From contig VWZL01000826.1 of assembly GCA_013396915.1 (NCBI GenBank), positions 231,001 through 295,000 of the forward strand: a stretch of 64,000 nucleotides of DNA, read 5' to 3'. Position 1 is the first letter of the stretch. The number at the start of each line of letters is the position of its first letter. The translations under genes were made by a program, and so were the position numbers. Below the pieces are notes generated by a model. It did no database searches, was not told the origin of the DNA, and worked only from the letters and a program-made list of their open reading frames with translations. The DNA comes from Stercorarius parasiticus. Its lineage: Eukaryota > Chordata > Aves > Charadriiformes > Stercorariidae. Below are positions 24,104 to 35,200 of the stretch, in pieces.

Positions 24104-26358
24104 AAATGCCTGGTTTCTGTAGAATTTGTGAAAACAGAAATAGCATGATAAAGTTTCCTCTTGTTTTCTGTAGTCAGGAGAGCTGCCAAAAAAGCGCTGA
24201 CACAAGTACAGCACTGTCTTCTCCCTACATATGTCTTGGATCATGAAGCATAGCAGCATTTAAGCTTCAGAATGGTGCTTGAAGAGCATGCTTCACGGGG
24301 ACACGAGCATGTAAGTAGGATGACTTAATTTTAGTGCATATGCATGCTTATCTTCCCTCCCTTGTGAGCAGTTTTTCATTAAAGGGAATGATTAGGTTCT
24401 TGTTATTTATACATTGTTTTCCATTGTTTAGGGAGATTTTTCTGTAATCTGCCTCACACTCTGAAGGATTTTAAAATAACTTTCTGTCCGTTAAGTAATT
24501 GGCTTAATGCAAGAAATAGAGAATGGAAGAAATCATGTGTACAGGAGACCGTCTGCTGATTTTTCTGCCTTTTAAATTCAGACAACAATCTTGGCTGGAC
24601 CCATTGTTGTTTAAAAGCTTTTAAGATTTTTGGCTGGAAAACAAAACAAAAAGAACAAAAAAAGGAAAGCTATACAATATGTTTTAAGCTGATGGAGCAT
24701 CCCCAGGAAGCTTGTTCTAAATAGACTCCCCATAGAGGCAGCAGCAGGAACAGGGAGAATCTCTGTCCATCTCCCTATACCCAGTTGGGTTTACATGATA
24801 GATGGTTTGATGATAAGCTGAAGAAGGATGCTTTTGACCAATTACGTGGTCTTAGTTCTATGTATGATCATAAAGACTCGATTTTATTCGAAAGGAAATG
24901 GCAGTGCCCAGAACAAAACATCTAACTTTTTTCAAAATTCATAGCACATGCAACCTTAGCAATTTATTAGTGTTCAGTAGTACTTAACTCCCACAAACAG
25001 GTGGAATTTTGCATATAGTGAGATGACAGTTAGCAGGAAGATTGCAAAATAGAAAACCAGCTCTTGCTGAAAGAGGTATTTCTGCCATCACTCTGTATTA
25101 ATGTACCTCCTTTACTGTCCAAAGTGTAACTGAATGTTGAGAACATCCTATATGGGGGAGGTGTTATGCCACAGACAGCTCATGCCTTTGTGTAACTGTC
25201 TAGCTTCCACATTAACAGCATATGACTGGATGTGTTAAGAGTTCGGGTCCTCAGCAATCACTTACACGAACACATACTCATTTTTTTTCAACCAGCTCAT
25301 TGCATCTTAATTGTATTAAGACCATTAATGCACTAAAACTTTTTGCAGAATCTGACCACAGCATTTTCTATCCGGATGCTGTGTTTGGTTATTCTGTATA
25401 ATATTAATCAAAATGCTTATACTACAAATAAGAGAAGGACATGAATACATGGGCTTGTGAACACTGGGAGCACTTGAGTCTGTAAAATACAGAGCATAAT
25501 TTGTTGTTATTTTAGGTGTTCTAAGAGAAAACAAGAAAACAGGATGTATTGACTATAAAAGCCATTTGGGAATTTTCCAACAGAATATTTTGATCTGCAA
25601 ATGAAGATTTAATGGGGTTACAGAACATGTCGTTTCAATGATAATTTCATCAAATGCTCAGATACTCTCATTTACATTCAGAATAAATGTGATGTTAAGA
25701 AACAAGAACAAAGATAGTCATTTAGTCCTAGGAGTCTGCTTTCCATAAAATGTCATTAGAGATGGACTTTTAAAAAGGGTAAGTCAGAGTAACAACTAAG
25801 CACGTGTGCTTTGAGGACCTCAGCATCTCTTCTCCAAGAACAGGATGACCAACAAACCAAAGAAAAAGGCAAAGTTGGAGTCATAGTCAGAAGCCTCCAG
25901 TCATCCCGTGCAACAGGCAAGTATCCTAACCCCACTTACAGGGTCAGTCCCACTCTCTGCCCACTTCCTAGTTAGCTATTCAAATTATTTTACTGGATTA
26001 AATTGTTAGACAACCATTTCCAGAACAGTTCAATAGGTTGGAGTTAAGTCAGTTGCTTGGGAAATGAAAGGCTAAGGGTCAAGCCTTTGGCTTCAATGAG
26101 GAAAAGCAGTGTGACATCAGTAATTCTGGCTGGTTGTTCAAGCCTTTCACCTTCTGAAATGACTTTTGAAACCTTTTCCCTTCTGCTCAACAGAAAAAAA
26201 TATTGAAATTTTGTGGTAGATCTTTCTTTCCCTTGCTCACCTCTCCTGTCTACCCTTAGTCTTTACTAAGAAAAAAAAAATGCAAAAAGCTTAATATCTC
26301 TATGTAGGTCTGCAAGTTTATTTTTTAGCTTGATAACTGCAGGTACAATGCATGACTC
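24104..26358. other. Unannotated AT-rich sequence
   Basis: I see no gene or known repeat. Only short AT-rich open frames are present. Confidence 0.55.
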
Positions 26359-26395
26359 CGCGTGTGTGTGTGTGTGTGCGCACACGCGTGTGTAT
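26359..26395. repeat. Alternating purine-pyrimidine (CG/TG/CA) tract
   Basis: The strict pyrimidine-purine alternation CGCG(TG)nCGCACACGCGTGTGTAT runs for about 37 bp. It includes several CpG steps and a self-complementary TGTGTGCGCACACG core. This is the classic composition for Z-DNA. Confidence 0.92.
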
Positions 26396-27175
26396 CTGTA
26401 CAACTGAAGGATGTAGCAACAGAAAGGATTATTTTAATGAATAGTTTCTCACATTTACAATTCTTTACAAAACAACCAGACAATGAAACACCATGGAAAG
26501 AGAGAGTGGACTGAATAAAGCTTCCATTGTGTTCAGTAACAAAAAGTTTAGAGTAAGAATAGTCACAGGAGAAATTCATGTCAAAGAATGTAAAAGGCAC
26601 AATAGGTAAAATAGTGAATTGTATTGATAAGGAAAAGTGAAATATTATTTTCGTTGTAGGAAGCAGCAAGCAAGACTGAGACCAAAATCTTGCATATATT
26701 AAGACTCTAGAATAGAGCCTTCCAGCTTTTGGAGACTAATTCTACCATTTAAAAGTCTAATTAAATTCTGAAATCCAGAAGATAATAGAAATGTAAAACC
26801 GATAGTAAATTAGAGCCTGGAAAGTCTTCCAGAAGGAATCTGTGTGCTTTACAGTAAATATAAAGAATATAATCTTACACAGAGTGGGAATCTTCTATCT
26901 CTGGGTACGAGCGCAAGACACAGCCAGTGGACTATCTAGCCACTATGCAACACTGCACAATTGTGGTCATGGCCTGTGCCTGGCTGTGGGCACTAGAAAA
27001 TTAACTGTGAAGTGCACAGAGAATTTTTAAAAGATCTTTCCAGACAAAATTTCTTTCCATCTTTTAAATGGAAATTGGTTAATATCCCAAAGCATGAAAG
27101 TTTGCATCCTGTCCAAAATATTATTTTTTTAGTAAATGGACTGTGTATGTTCTCATTACTCAGATAAAATGTCAT
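26396..27175. other. Unannotated AT-rich sequence
   Basis: I see no supported gene. The minus-strand open frame 26993-27370 (125 codons) runs partly into the old CR1 remnant and has no independent coding evidence. Confidence 0.55.
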
Positions 27176-27780
27176 CTCTTTTTCAAAGGCTCTTAAATTC
27201 TTGAGCGCACTGATATTTCGTGACAGCCAGTTCCACAGGTTAATTACAAACTGTGTAAAAGTATATTGCTTTTCTATTTCATCAAACGTTTTTGTTCTTG
27301 TATTGTTAGAGGGTAAGCAGGAGTTCCATATTGACCTTCTCAGCAACTTTTGTTGTTTTATCTGAATCAAATATATTCCCTCTGATGTATCTATTTGTCT
27401 TTTTTTTTTTTAATTAAACAGCCCCAATCATCTCAGTTCCTTCAGCCACTTAGAAATTCCTCATAGTCTGTAACCATTTTCATCACCTGTCTTTGAATAC
27501 TTTTTATTTCTTCTAGAAACATAATGCAACTAGCAAGATCCTGGTACCATCAAACTCAACATAGGTTCTCGACACTTCATCTTTAAGGCCAGATTTCAAC
27601 CAGTGGGACAAGTAAGCAGACACTATTTGCTATTGGCATTATAACGTCTTTATAGGACTTCCATCTCATTTCTTAGGCCTTTATTCCTTTTCAGGTATAA
27701 GAGATTGTGATTAAGCTTCACCATCTTTTTAAGGATATTTTTGAAACCCAACAGTGGGTACAAATAAGGTAAACCCTTCA
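27176..27780 (-). mobile_element. Ancient CR1-type LINE remnant (3' part)
   Basis: On the + strand the order of degenerate blocks follows the reverse complement of the 3' half of old sauropsid CR1 elements: a GTTCCACAGGTTAATTA block (27229), a TTCTTGTATT..AGAGGG block (27295-27313), an ACAGCCCCAATC..CTCAG block (27419-27438) and a CCATTTTCATCACC block (27474-27487). It is the same kind of element as the older copy at 59120-60240. No open frame survives. Boundaries are approximate because decay is heavy. Confidence 0.6.
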
Positions 27781-28223
27781 GCTAAACATAATTTTGCGTT
27801 TCTCAAAATTAGTATGAGTTAACACCTGCTGCCTCAACAGTAGTATATTTTTTTGAAGTTTTCTGTGTTTATCTGGGGACCATGACCCCATCTTTTTTTC
27901 TGACTTTCTTTTTACCTGTTCACTGAGAAGTGTATTTCAAATGTTCCAAATAGAATATTCTATCTTAAATTTTGTGTTTGCATCCTTTAGCCAAAGCAAG
28001 ATTTGCCTGATTACCTAATGGTAGATTTCCTTAAAAACCTAATTAATGCCCAGAAGCCTACGTTTAGTATGTAAATAATTTTTTTTTAAATAATAATTTA
28101 ATAATGAAGTAATCCATATGGTCAACTTTAACTGAAAATGCATAATTTTTATTTCCAAATACTGCATGGATTTGTACTCAGGTTATCATACAGGCAGACA
28201 TTTTGGAGTTCTGTTTGGATAAG
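27781..28223. other. Unannotated AT-rich sequence
   Basis: There is nothing recognisable between the old CR1 and the first LTR. T-runs occur near 28080. Confidence 0.55.
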
Positions 28224-28529
28224 TGTACTGGTTTTGGCTGGGTTAGAGCTAATTTTCTTCATAGTAGCTCCTATGGTGAGAGGGAGTTTTGCTAGGGTTG
28301 CTGTTGCTTGGGGCATTGGTCTACTGGTTGTGAGTGACTGATTTTTGCATCACTTGTTTCTATTTTTGTTTGGTTTTGTCTTTTCCTCTTTTACTTGTTA
28401 AAACATCTTTAACTCAACCCATGAGTTTTCCCACTTTTGCCCTTCTGATTCTCTCTCTCATCCCACTGCGGATGGAGAGAGGGAGCAGCTGTGTGGTGTT
28501 TAGCTGCCTACCAGAGTTAACCCAGAAAA
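28224..28529 (+). mobile_element. Solo LTR (ERV-derived, shortened)
   Basis: It begins TGTACTGGTTTTGGCTGGG, a 5' terminus typical of a group of avian endogenous retrovirus LTRs. Later blocks (TTTTGCATCACTTGTT; AACCCATGAGTTTTCCCAC; TTCTGATTCTCTCTCTCATC; then a GCAGCTGTGTGGTGTTTAGC region) occur in the order I expect for that LTR family, near its 3' end. At about 306 bp it appears shorter than relatives, suggesting internal deletion. The 3' terminus is degenerate. ATAAG before it (28219-28223) and GTAAG after it (28530-28534) could be a decayed 5-bp target duplication. There are no viral coding regions. Confidence 0.65.
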
Positions 28530-28604
28530 GTAAGCATCTCAGAAAATCCCATGATCATAGGGTTGCTTCTCATTTATAAGGGTTTTAGCACCTTCAAGGA
28601 ATTA

Positions 28605-28609
28605 GGCAT
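28605..28609 (+). repeat. Target-site duplication, left copy (GGCAT)
   Basis: GGCAT directly precedes the TG terminus of the second LTR and is matched by GGCAT at 29257-29261 directly after its CA terminus. A 5-bp duplication is usual for ERVL-like and some other avian ERVs. Confidence 0.85.
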
Positions 28610-28959
28610 TGTCCTGGTTTGAGGTGAAGTCAATTTTCTGTTCAGTAATTTTACTTTGCAGCTAAGCCTCTTCTAACTCTCCGAACTCTCTGAAATTAAC
28701 AGCATATTGTGGAGACACTGTTCCCTCTCAGAGACATAAGACCTGATTATTTATAATTATGCCAAGGAATGGTATGCAGAGAGGTTCTTGCTTATACTTA
28801 TTGCTGTAACAACCAAGGTCAGCTAGCTTTGTTATTTGCCCCATTGGAGGGTCGGAAGCGGAAAAGAGTAGAGGAGTTGCACTGGTGTGGAGGAGCGGAC
28901 AGGACAGGTGACCCAAAACTGACCAACAGGGTATTCCATCCCATCTACATTATGCTCAG

Positions 28960-28966
28960 TATAAAA
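28960..28966 (+). promoter_or_regulatory. TATA box of the solo LTR
   Basis: TATAAAA is followed by GCGGAGGG. It is located about 170 bp upstream of the LTR polyadenylation signal, as expected for the U3/R boundary. Activity is unknown. Confidence 0.6.
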
Positions 28967-29034
28967 GCGGAGGGATCAAAAGGCTCAGCCTCTTCCTTCA
29001 ATGGCCGGCATCCGAGGAAGACTCTGTCTGTTTG

Positions 29035-29035
29035 N
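29035..29035. other. Single ambiguous base (N)
   Basis: One N lies inside the LTR between TCTGTTTG and CTGCAGG. No flanking duplication is visible, unlike at 61053. Confidence 0.95.
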
Positions 29036-29131
29036 CTGCAGGTGACATGATCGTCATCCTGGGAGCATGATACAGTTTGTATATATCGTAAATATTTCAT
29101 TATTTTATTTTTATTTTATTATTAATATTTC

Positions 29132-29137
29132 ATTAAA
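29132..29137 (+). terminator. ATTAAA polyadenylation signal of the solo LTR
   Basis: ATTAAA is followed by a T/G-rich stretch (GTAGTTTAGTTTTTG) that would serve as the downstream element. It marks the R region of the LTR. Confidence 0.55.
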
Positions 29138-29256
29138 GTAGTTTAGTTTTTGTCTAAACCCATAAGTCTCTTTCTCTTCCTCCTCTCCTTGGAGAGAGAG
29201 GTGCGGGAGAGAACCTGTCCTTCGTCTCAGTGGCCAGTCTGGCCCAAAGCACAACA

Positions 29257-29261
29257 GGCAT
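29257..29261 (+). repeat. Target-site duplication, right copy (GGCAT)
   Basis: Exact match to 28605-28609, immediately after the CACAACA terminus of the LTR. Confidence 0.85.
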
Positions 29262-32200
29262 TCTTCAGAGTAACCTGATAAAATACCTTTTGCAGAAGGC
29301 AATAAGGCAGAGATGTTATAGCAAAGATTTTCAAGTGTGAGCAAAAGGGTCAATCATCACTGTATCTGGATGTTATGTCTCTCCGATATTGACTTTTTTT
29401 AAAGGATGGGGCTTAAAATCTGTCCTCAAAGCCTAAGCCATCCAATAGTCACTGATTACAGGAAATTTTGGGTGATTGACCTGCAGACCTGTCACAGGAG
29501 TTCTGATCTTGTCCTTGGTTGCATGATACTGCACACAGTCACAGTGATGTGGCTGCCATTTTATCAAAGGACTTCCTGGTTCCAGGGGGCTCTTCAGAGA
29601 GGTCCTCACTCGCTGGGAAAGCAGTGAGGGTTACCTGGCCAGACCATGATGCTTCCTTCCTCTTCACACCCACACCCCACTACACTCTTCTTTTTTCTCT
29701 TCTCTTTTTCTCTTTCCTGTTCCTTAGTATTACCTACTCAATCAGGATGAGCAGGTCATCAAAGCGCATGTGGCAACAACTGCATGTGTATCTATTTATG
29801 TATGTACTTATAAAGCAGCGTTGTCCCATGGGTGCCTTCTGTGCTTGTCTATTTATAAGGTATATAAGCGTAAAATAATGTAAGAGTATTTTAAATAGAA
29901 AGTATAAGGTACAATTTCCTATGAAAGATAGTAGCCAAAACTTTACTGAACGGACCGTGCTTATTTTTTTCACAAGAAAACTAATTTTTACAATACCACT
30001 AAGCTGCCAATTGTACATTAAAGTACGGACTGTATAAAACTATCAGTTATTACACAAAATATGCTCTGGAATCAATGCCTGAAAATCAATGGCAGGATAT
30101 TGCCCTCAGGGTAGAACTTCACCTGATAAAAGTTGTGTCATTACCCATTGTGAGCAGCTCTGCTCATAAGTGATGAGGAAACTCCTATATCAATGAGATA
30201 AATTCCAAATATTTGTATCTCTAAGGAAGATGTTTCACACGTAACTGAGCTACTGAGTTCTCCACTGTAAACAACACATGCAGTAATACAAGCATAACCT
30301 AGAATCCACATTTCAACAGACATTGTAGTAAGAAAATTGTCAGGTAAAACTGCAACCTAATTTATTTTATATACTATAATGTATTTGGAGAACAAGACGT
30401 TTATGGAGTCACTAATTATATAAGGAATAGTCACCCAGAACCACATGAAGACAATTGGTTATGGAATTCTGATAGGTGAATTACAATCTCAAAATTTTAA
30501 AAGTGACTATAACACTAAAGTTGTATTAGTATGATCATATGAATTATTTGCAAAGTGTTTTAATGTGAGCAAAAAGCTCACGTTATTAAATTTTAAAGAA
30601 TTGCATGGATTTAATGAAAAATGAGAAGCTAGAAACAAATGTTGAATACCTGTATTTGATTTAAAACAAAATTACAGGTAAGCTATACTTTTGAAACTTA
30701 TATTAGGCTAACTGTTGAATAATAGTACCATAAAACCTATGCAACTGCGATGCAAGCAAGAAAATGTGAGCATAAATTTAGTGTTCACTGTTCTATAGTT
30801 AAAATTATTGTTAGCCAAACACATGCATACTAGAATGAATGAAGTTCATTCTTCCCAAAAAGCATTCTCTTCGTTGTCTGAAGCTCCGCATACTTCATAA
30901 TGTCATAGTTTATGTATATTGCACAGGTAGAACAGAGGATGGAGGGCAGAACGGTCCAGGCTTAGCTTTATCATTGGCTTACTGCAGGTATCTGTGTCTC
31001 AATTTATCCACGAATGAGATGCAAATAATTATCAACAATGAATGCCTTCTGTATATTTAATATTATAAACTTTCTTAATCGCTTTGAGTTTTTTAAATGA
31101 AAGATGACAGTTAACAAATACTACTGTGTTCTTTACTGGCTATTTGAAAACAGACAACAAAACATTTTCAGGCCTGTGTCAAAGACTTTGTGTGGTGAAG
31201 TTAAGATGAGGGAAAAGAGCAGGAGCCGAAGTGAAGAGAGGAGAACAGTTAACAAAATTAATGGTGTTCAGGTGTTATCCTTGTCTGCAGCATCAAACAA
31301 AAGCTATAAAACTGGGTTCCAACTCTGAACTGTTGGAGAGTCTGAAGAATGAAAATTTTGCTTTGGCCCAGGTTACTGGTATCCCGTTCTTATTCTTTAT
31401 CAAAATTTTCTCACTTAAATTGAAAGTGTGGCACCGAGCCACAGTTTAGGGAAACCCTGTTCAGTAGTTTCAGACATTCCCTTTATCTCCAACAAAGGAC
31501 TAGTATATCATCTCTGGATTTGTACATAATAGCAGTGGCTAGAATTAAGGGTTTGCATTGATTCTTTAGAAAACTAGGTACCAGCTGCAAATTTCAAACC
31601 ACCATCTGTTTGTGGCAGCTGAAACTAGTCTAAAGTCTGAAGAAGTCTGGAAGGAAAGAGCAATTAATAGTTCTGGAATATGATGGCATTAAGAGATTGG
31701 TTAGTACATTTGTAATGTCCATGTGATAATATACTATAAAATAAATTAGATTACCAAATATTTAGAGAAGACATTCTCTCATCAAGAGAACGATGAAGTC
31801 AGACTAAATTATTCATGTAAAAATCCCCCAAATATCCTCATCTTCTCCAAATCAACAGAAGTTCACTACAACCTGTAAGTGACATTGATTTTTGGTGACA
31901 AATATACTAGACAGAGATCCATGTTAAAAAGAAAAAAAAGGACAGAATGAATTCTAAGGTTGTTTGTTAAGTATTGAAGTTGTTTTTGTAACTCAGCAGG
32001 AAACACTTAAATATTGTGAAAGGTAAGAGTGCTCACATTGCAGAATAATACTTGCCACTCCAGCTTTTATATCTGAACGGTGACATATTCTAGTACTACA
32101 ATAGAAGAAGGCAGATGTCCTCTGTTTAAGCTGTGCAGAGGATGGGTGGCTGGGTATGCACCTTCCACATCTCCATCATCTAGACTGAGAGATCGACTGG

Positions 32201-35200
32201 ATTGTACCAAGACACTTCCGCTGCCTGAACACGCAGCCTCCCCGCAAAATCAAAGCTTAGGGAAAGGGTGGTGAATGCGTAGGCCTCCATCACAAGGTGG
32301 AGCAGGAGTGGAGCTGAAACTCATATACATGCAGACCCAAAACATGGGAAGCCGTTCTGGGTCCTACAGCTGAGACATACCCATTAAGTGTTCAAACATG
32401 GTGTGTGAAAAAGAACATATTTCAGTTATTGAATCATCCTGTTCAGATGGTGATGAAATGAAGAAATAGCATGGTCACAGTCCCCTGTTGCCCCATAAAA
32501 AATGTATGTCAAGAAGACAATCCTCTTCTTTGGGCTGTACGGCCCTCTTATGACTATGGCAATTTTAATTAGGAACTTTCCACCAGTCCTTAGGCTGATG
32601 AAAACATCTAGAGAAAAATCTGTCTTCAGAAACATGACAGAGACACGCCACATGCAGTGATGGAGAACAATACAAAAGAAGATATACAGATGTTCACATG
32701 GTTTCCTTGAAGGTGGTTAAGATGATTGCCTGTGAAGCTAGGAAGTGACTGTGAGGTTGAGTCATCAGTGCCAGCTCCTGAGCAGAAAGCGTGCCAAGAC
32801 AGAATTCACCAGAATTATGGTATACCATATGCATATGAAAGCAGATCAGACATAAAGCTTGTTGCCTTTGAGGGTGATGATGAATCATTTGTACCTAGAA
32901 AAGGTATGCTGCTTAGGAGCATTCTCCAAACTATTGAAGTTGGAATGGGAAGACAAGAGTTAAAACAAACTTGATAATTTGGGGAATTATTCTTATCATG
33001 AGACTGTAAAACAGAATGATGTGATTAATACAGCTAATACGGTATATAAGTTTTGGGGAAACCCACAGAGTGTTAAAGGAAGAAGGTTAACAGTGCCTAC
33101 TACTCCTAAACAACCGTCATTCACTGAATCTTTTTGAAGCACATTCAGCAGAAAGCGATACCAAAGCTGTTGCTTGTGCTGGCATAGTGAAGACTGTTTA
33201 CAATTTGCTTTGTAGCATTCCAAAAAGCCAAGACATCCTGCAGTGTCACGCTGGAAATTCCCTTCAAGGGCTCTCTGGAGCAGGATAGACAGATTGTGTT
33301 AACGGTGACTGATCCTTCACAGCTTGTTTACCAGGCATCAACACAAATTTAGAAAAGCATTTAGGAAAATCTAAATTTAAAAATGACTAAAACATGGCAT
33401 GAAGTAAATGAAGCTATAAGACATACTCTCTTGCATGTACAGCACACTTGTAGCCATTAACTGAAGGAACTGAATAATTCAAGAAAAACTGGTGATGCAG
33501 AAGTGGAAAGTCTGCAAAACTTCGTATGTGAACTGGAAATCATATGCAACAGTTTTGTGGGGGTTATTCTGAGCAAAGCTTGACATGTTGCTAGTACCAG
33601 AAAGAAGAGGAAATAAATTTCAGATTAACACTGTAGCTGACAGAGGAATCACAGGATTAACAGTTTATTTCAGTCCTTCTTAGACTGTCAGCCAACTTTT
33701 CAACATTTGTGGAAATATTGTGGGGTTTTCAAGAGTACCTATTCAAGGCCTGTTCTGGAATTTTACATCTGCAGAACAATTCATATATGTTTGAGCTGAT
33801 TGAAATTTCTTCACCTGAAAACAAGCAAAGCCAGTTTTGGAGGGCATTCTCTTATGTCCTTGCATGTACTTAGACTGTATAGGATTTTCAAAAATAGTTT
33901 ATACAGACATTAATATTTTTTTCATTTATTGACAGCTACAGCTGCATCACCTTAACAATCACTTGGCAAATTCAAGATCGTCAAAAGCTCTTATAATTGC
34001 AAGTTAGCTCAGGATAGATTGCATTGTCCTAATGCTGTCTAATAAAACATTTTTTCATCAAGATTGATATAAAGAGTTAAGTAAAAGATCAAACATAGGC
34101 CCTAGGTATTTCCTTTGCTCCAACAGGCAGCCATGGAGACCAAAAGAGCTCTCAGTGATGCTGACAGTAGAGCACAAAGACATATGGTATTGTTAAAGCT
34201 CTCTCTTGTTGAAAAGCAGCATGACTGAATCTGATATTATGAGGTGAACTTAGGATCTGTAATGTTGAAGCTTTGAGATAAATGACAAATATAGACAAAC
34301 ATAGCCACAGCCTGTATAATCTACAAACGCTTGTCAGAAAGAAAAGAGAAAAAGGGAGGACTGGCACAGGGAATAAATCAGTTTTGGTAGTTTTTGTTAA
34401 TGGGAGCCAGAATGTAGACAAGGAAGGGAAGGGAGGTATTCTGTGCATATACAACAGTGAAAATGCATGAGTTTCTCTGTCATCATGGAAAAGTTAAAGT
34501 GCTTAGAAATGCTGACCAAAAGAAGGTTTGAACTCTACCTTTTTTTTCTTCTTTAAATTAGGATTGTAAGTACTTTTTGCTTTCTTATTCTGCTATTCAC
34601 CCCGCCCCACCCCCCATCACGTTTTTCCAAAAATTTTACCTTTTAACTGCCTAATTTGGATATTTTGACCTCTGAATCTGGTTCAAGCCTGTTGGGACAT
34701 TTCATCTGACCTGAGACCATTTACATCTGTGGAACTCTTGAACGTGTCTTGGCCCACCTGCATGTGCATAAGGTAGCTGCATCTACATGTGCACTCTGAA
34801 GCTGGGGCTGGGAGCCGTTGGGCATGCTCCTTATGCAGTGTTTGCAAATTGCTGTGACAAATGATAAGCCTCATGACTCTCACTTATCATTTAAAAAAGC
34901 CAAGTGGCCTACTGACCAATTTGCTAGTAATACTCAGCAGCGCTGGCCTAACTTCCATCTTGATTCTGTCTATAGCTGCCTGATTATATTTCCCGTTTCT
35001 ATTTTTCTTTTTTTTCCCCCAAGTCCCCAAAACCAACATCTTCTTGTTTTTTGATTGAGAAATACATCATTCACATATTCCCCCATGGGAAGATGGTGTT
35101 GCCATGATGACCAATATCACCTAAGATACAGGTCTCCCTTGTTCAAGCAGAATGCAGCAACTTGACCATTTGTGCTGTATTTGGGAGGTAAAAAATACTT

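Larger units (their letters stand above)
28610..29256 (+). mobile_element. Solo LTR (ERV-derived, 647 bp)
   Basis: The element starts TGTCCTGGTTTGAGG and ends AAAGCACAACA, giving the canonical TG...CA termini. It is flanked by perfect GGCAT duplications. A TATA box lies at 28960-28966 and an ATTAAA polyadenylation signal at 29132-29137, in the U3-R-U5 order expected for a + strand LTR. A T-rich, then CTCTTTCTCTTCCTCC-type U5 follows. No internal gag, pol or env sequence and no second LTR copy is present, so it arose by recombination between the two LTRs of a provirus. Class is probably ERVL by duplication length and LTR style, but this is an inference. Confidence 0.85.

Noticed and set aside
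23858..24148. Trp/Phe/Gly-rich + strand open frame resembling a membrane protein
   Set aside because: It is a translation of the G/T-rich low-complexity tract.
28530..28609. Space between the two LTRs as a remnant provirus interior
   Set aside because: Only 80 bp, with no primer-binding site or gag/pol similarity, and the second LTR has its own target duplication.
30561..30585. Hairpin plus T-rich flank resembling a bacterial intrinsic terminator
   Set aside because: All other evidence points to a vertebrate nuclear genome, where such a terminator has no role.
32726..32974. 82-codon + strand frame with an acidic, soluble-looking peptide
   Set aside because: It begins at TTG, has no recognisable domain, no convincing splice sites, and its length is ordinary for the window.
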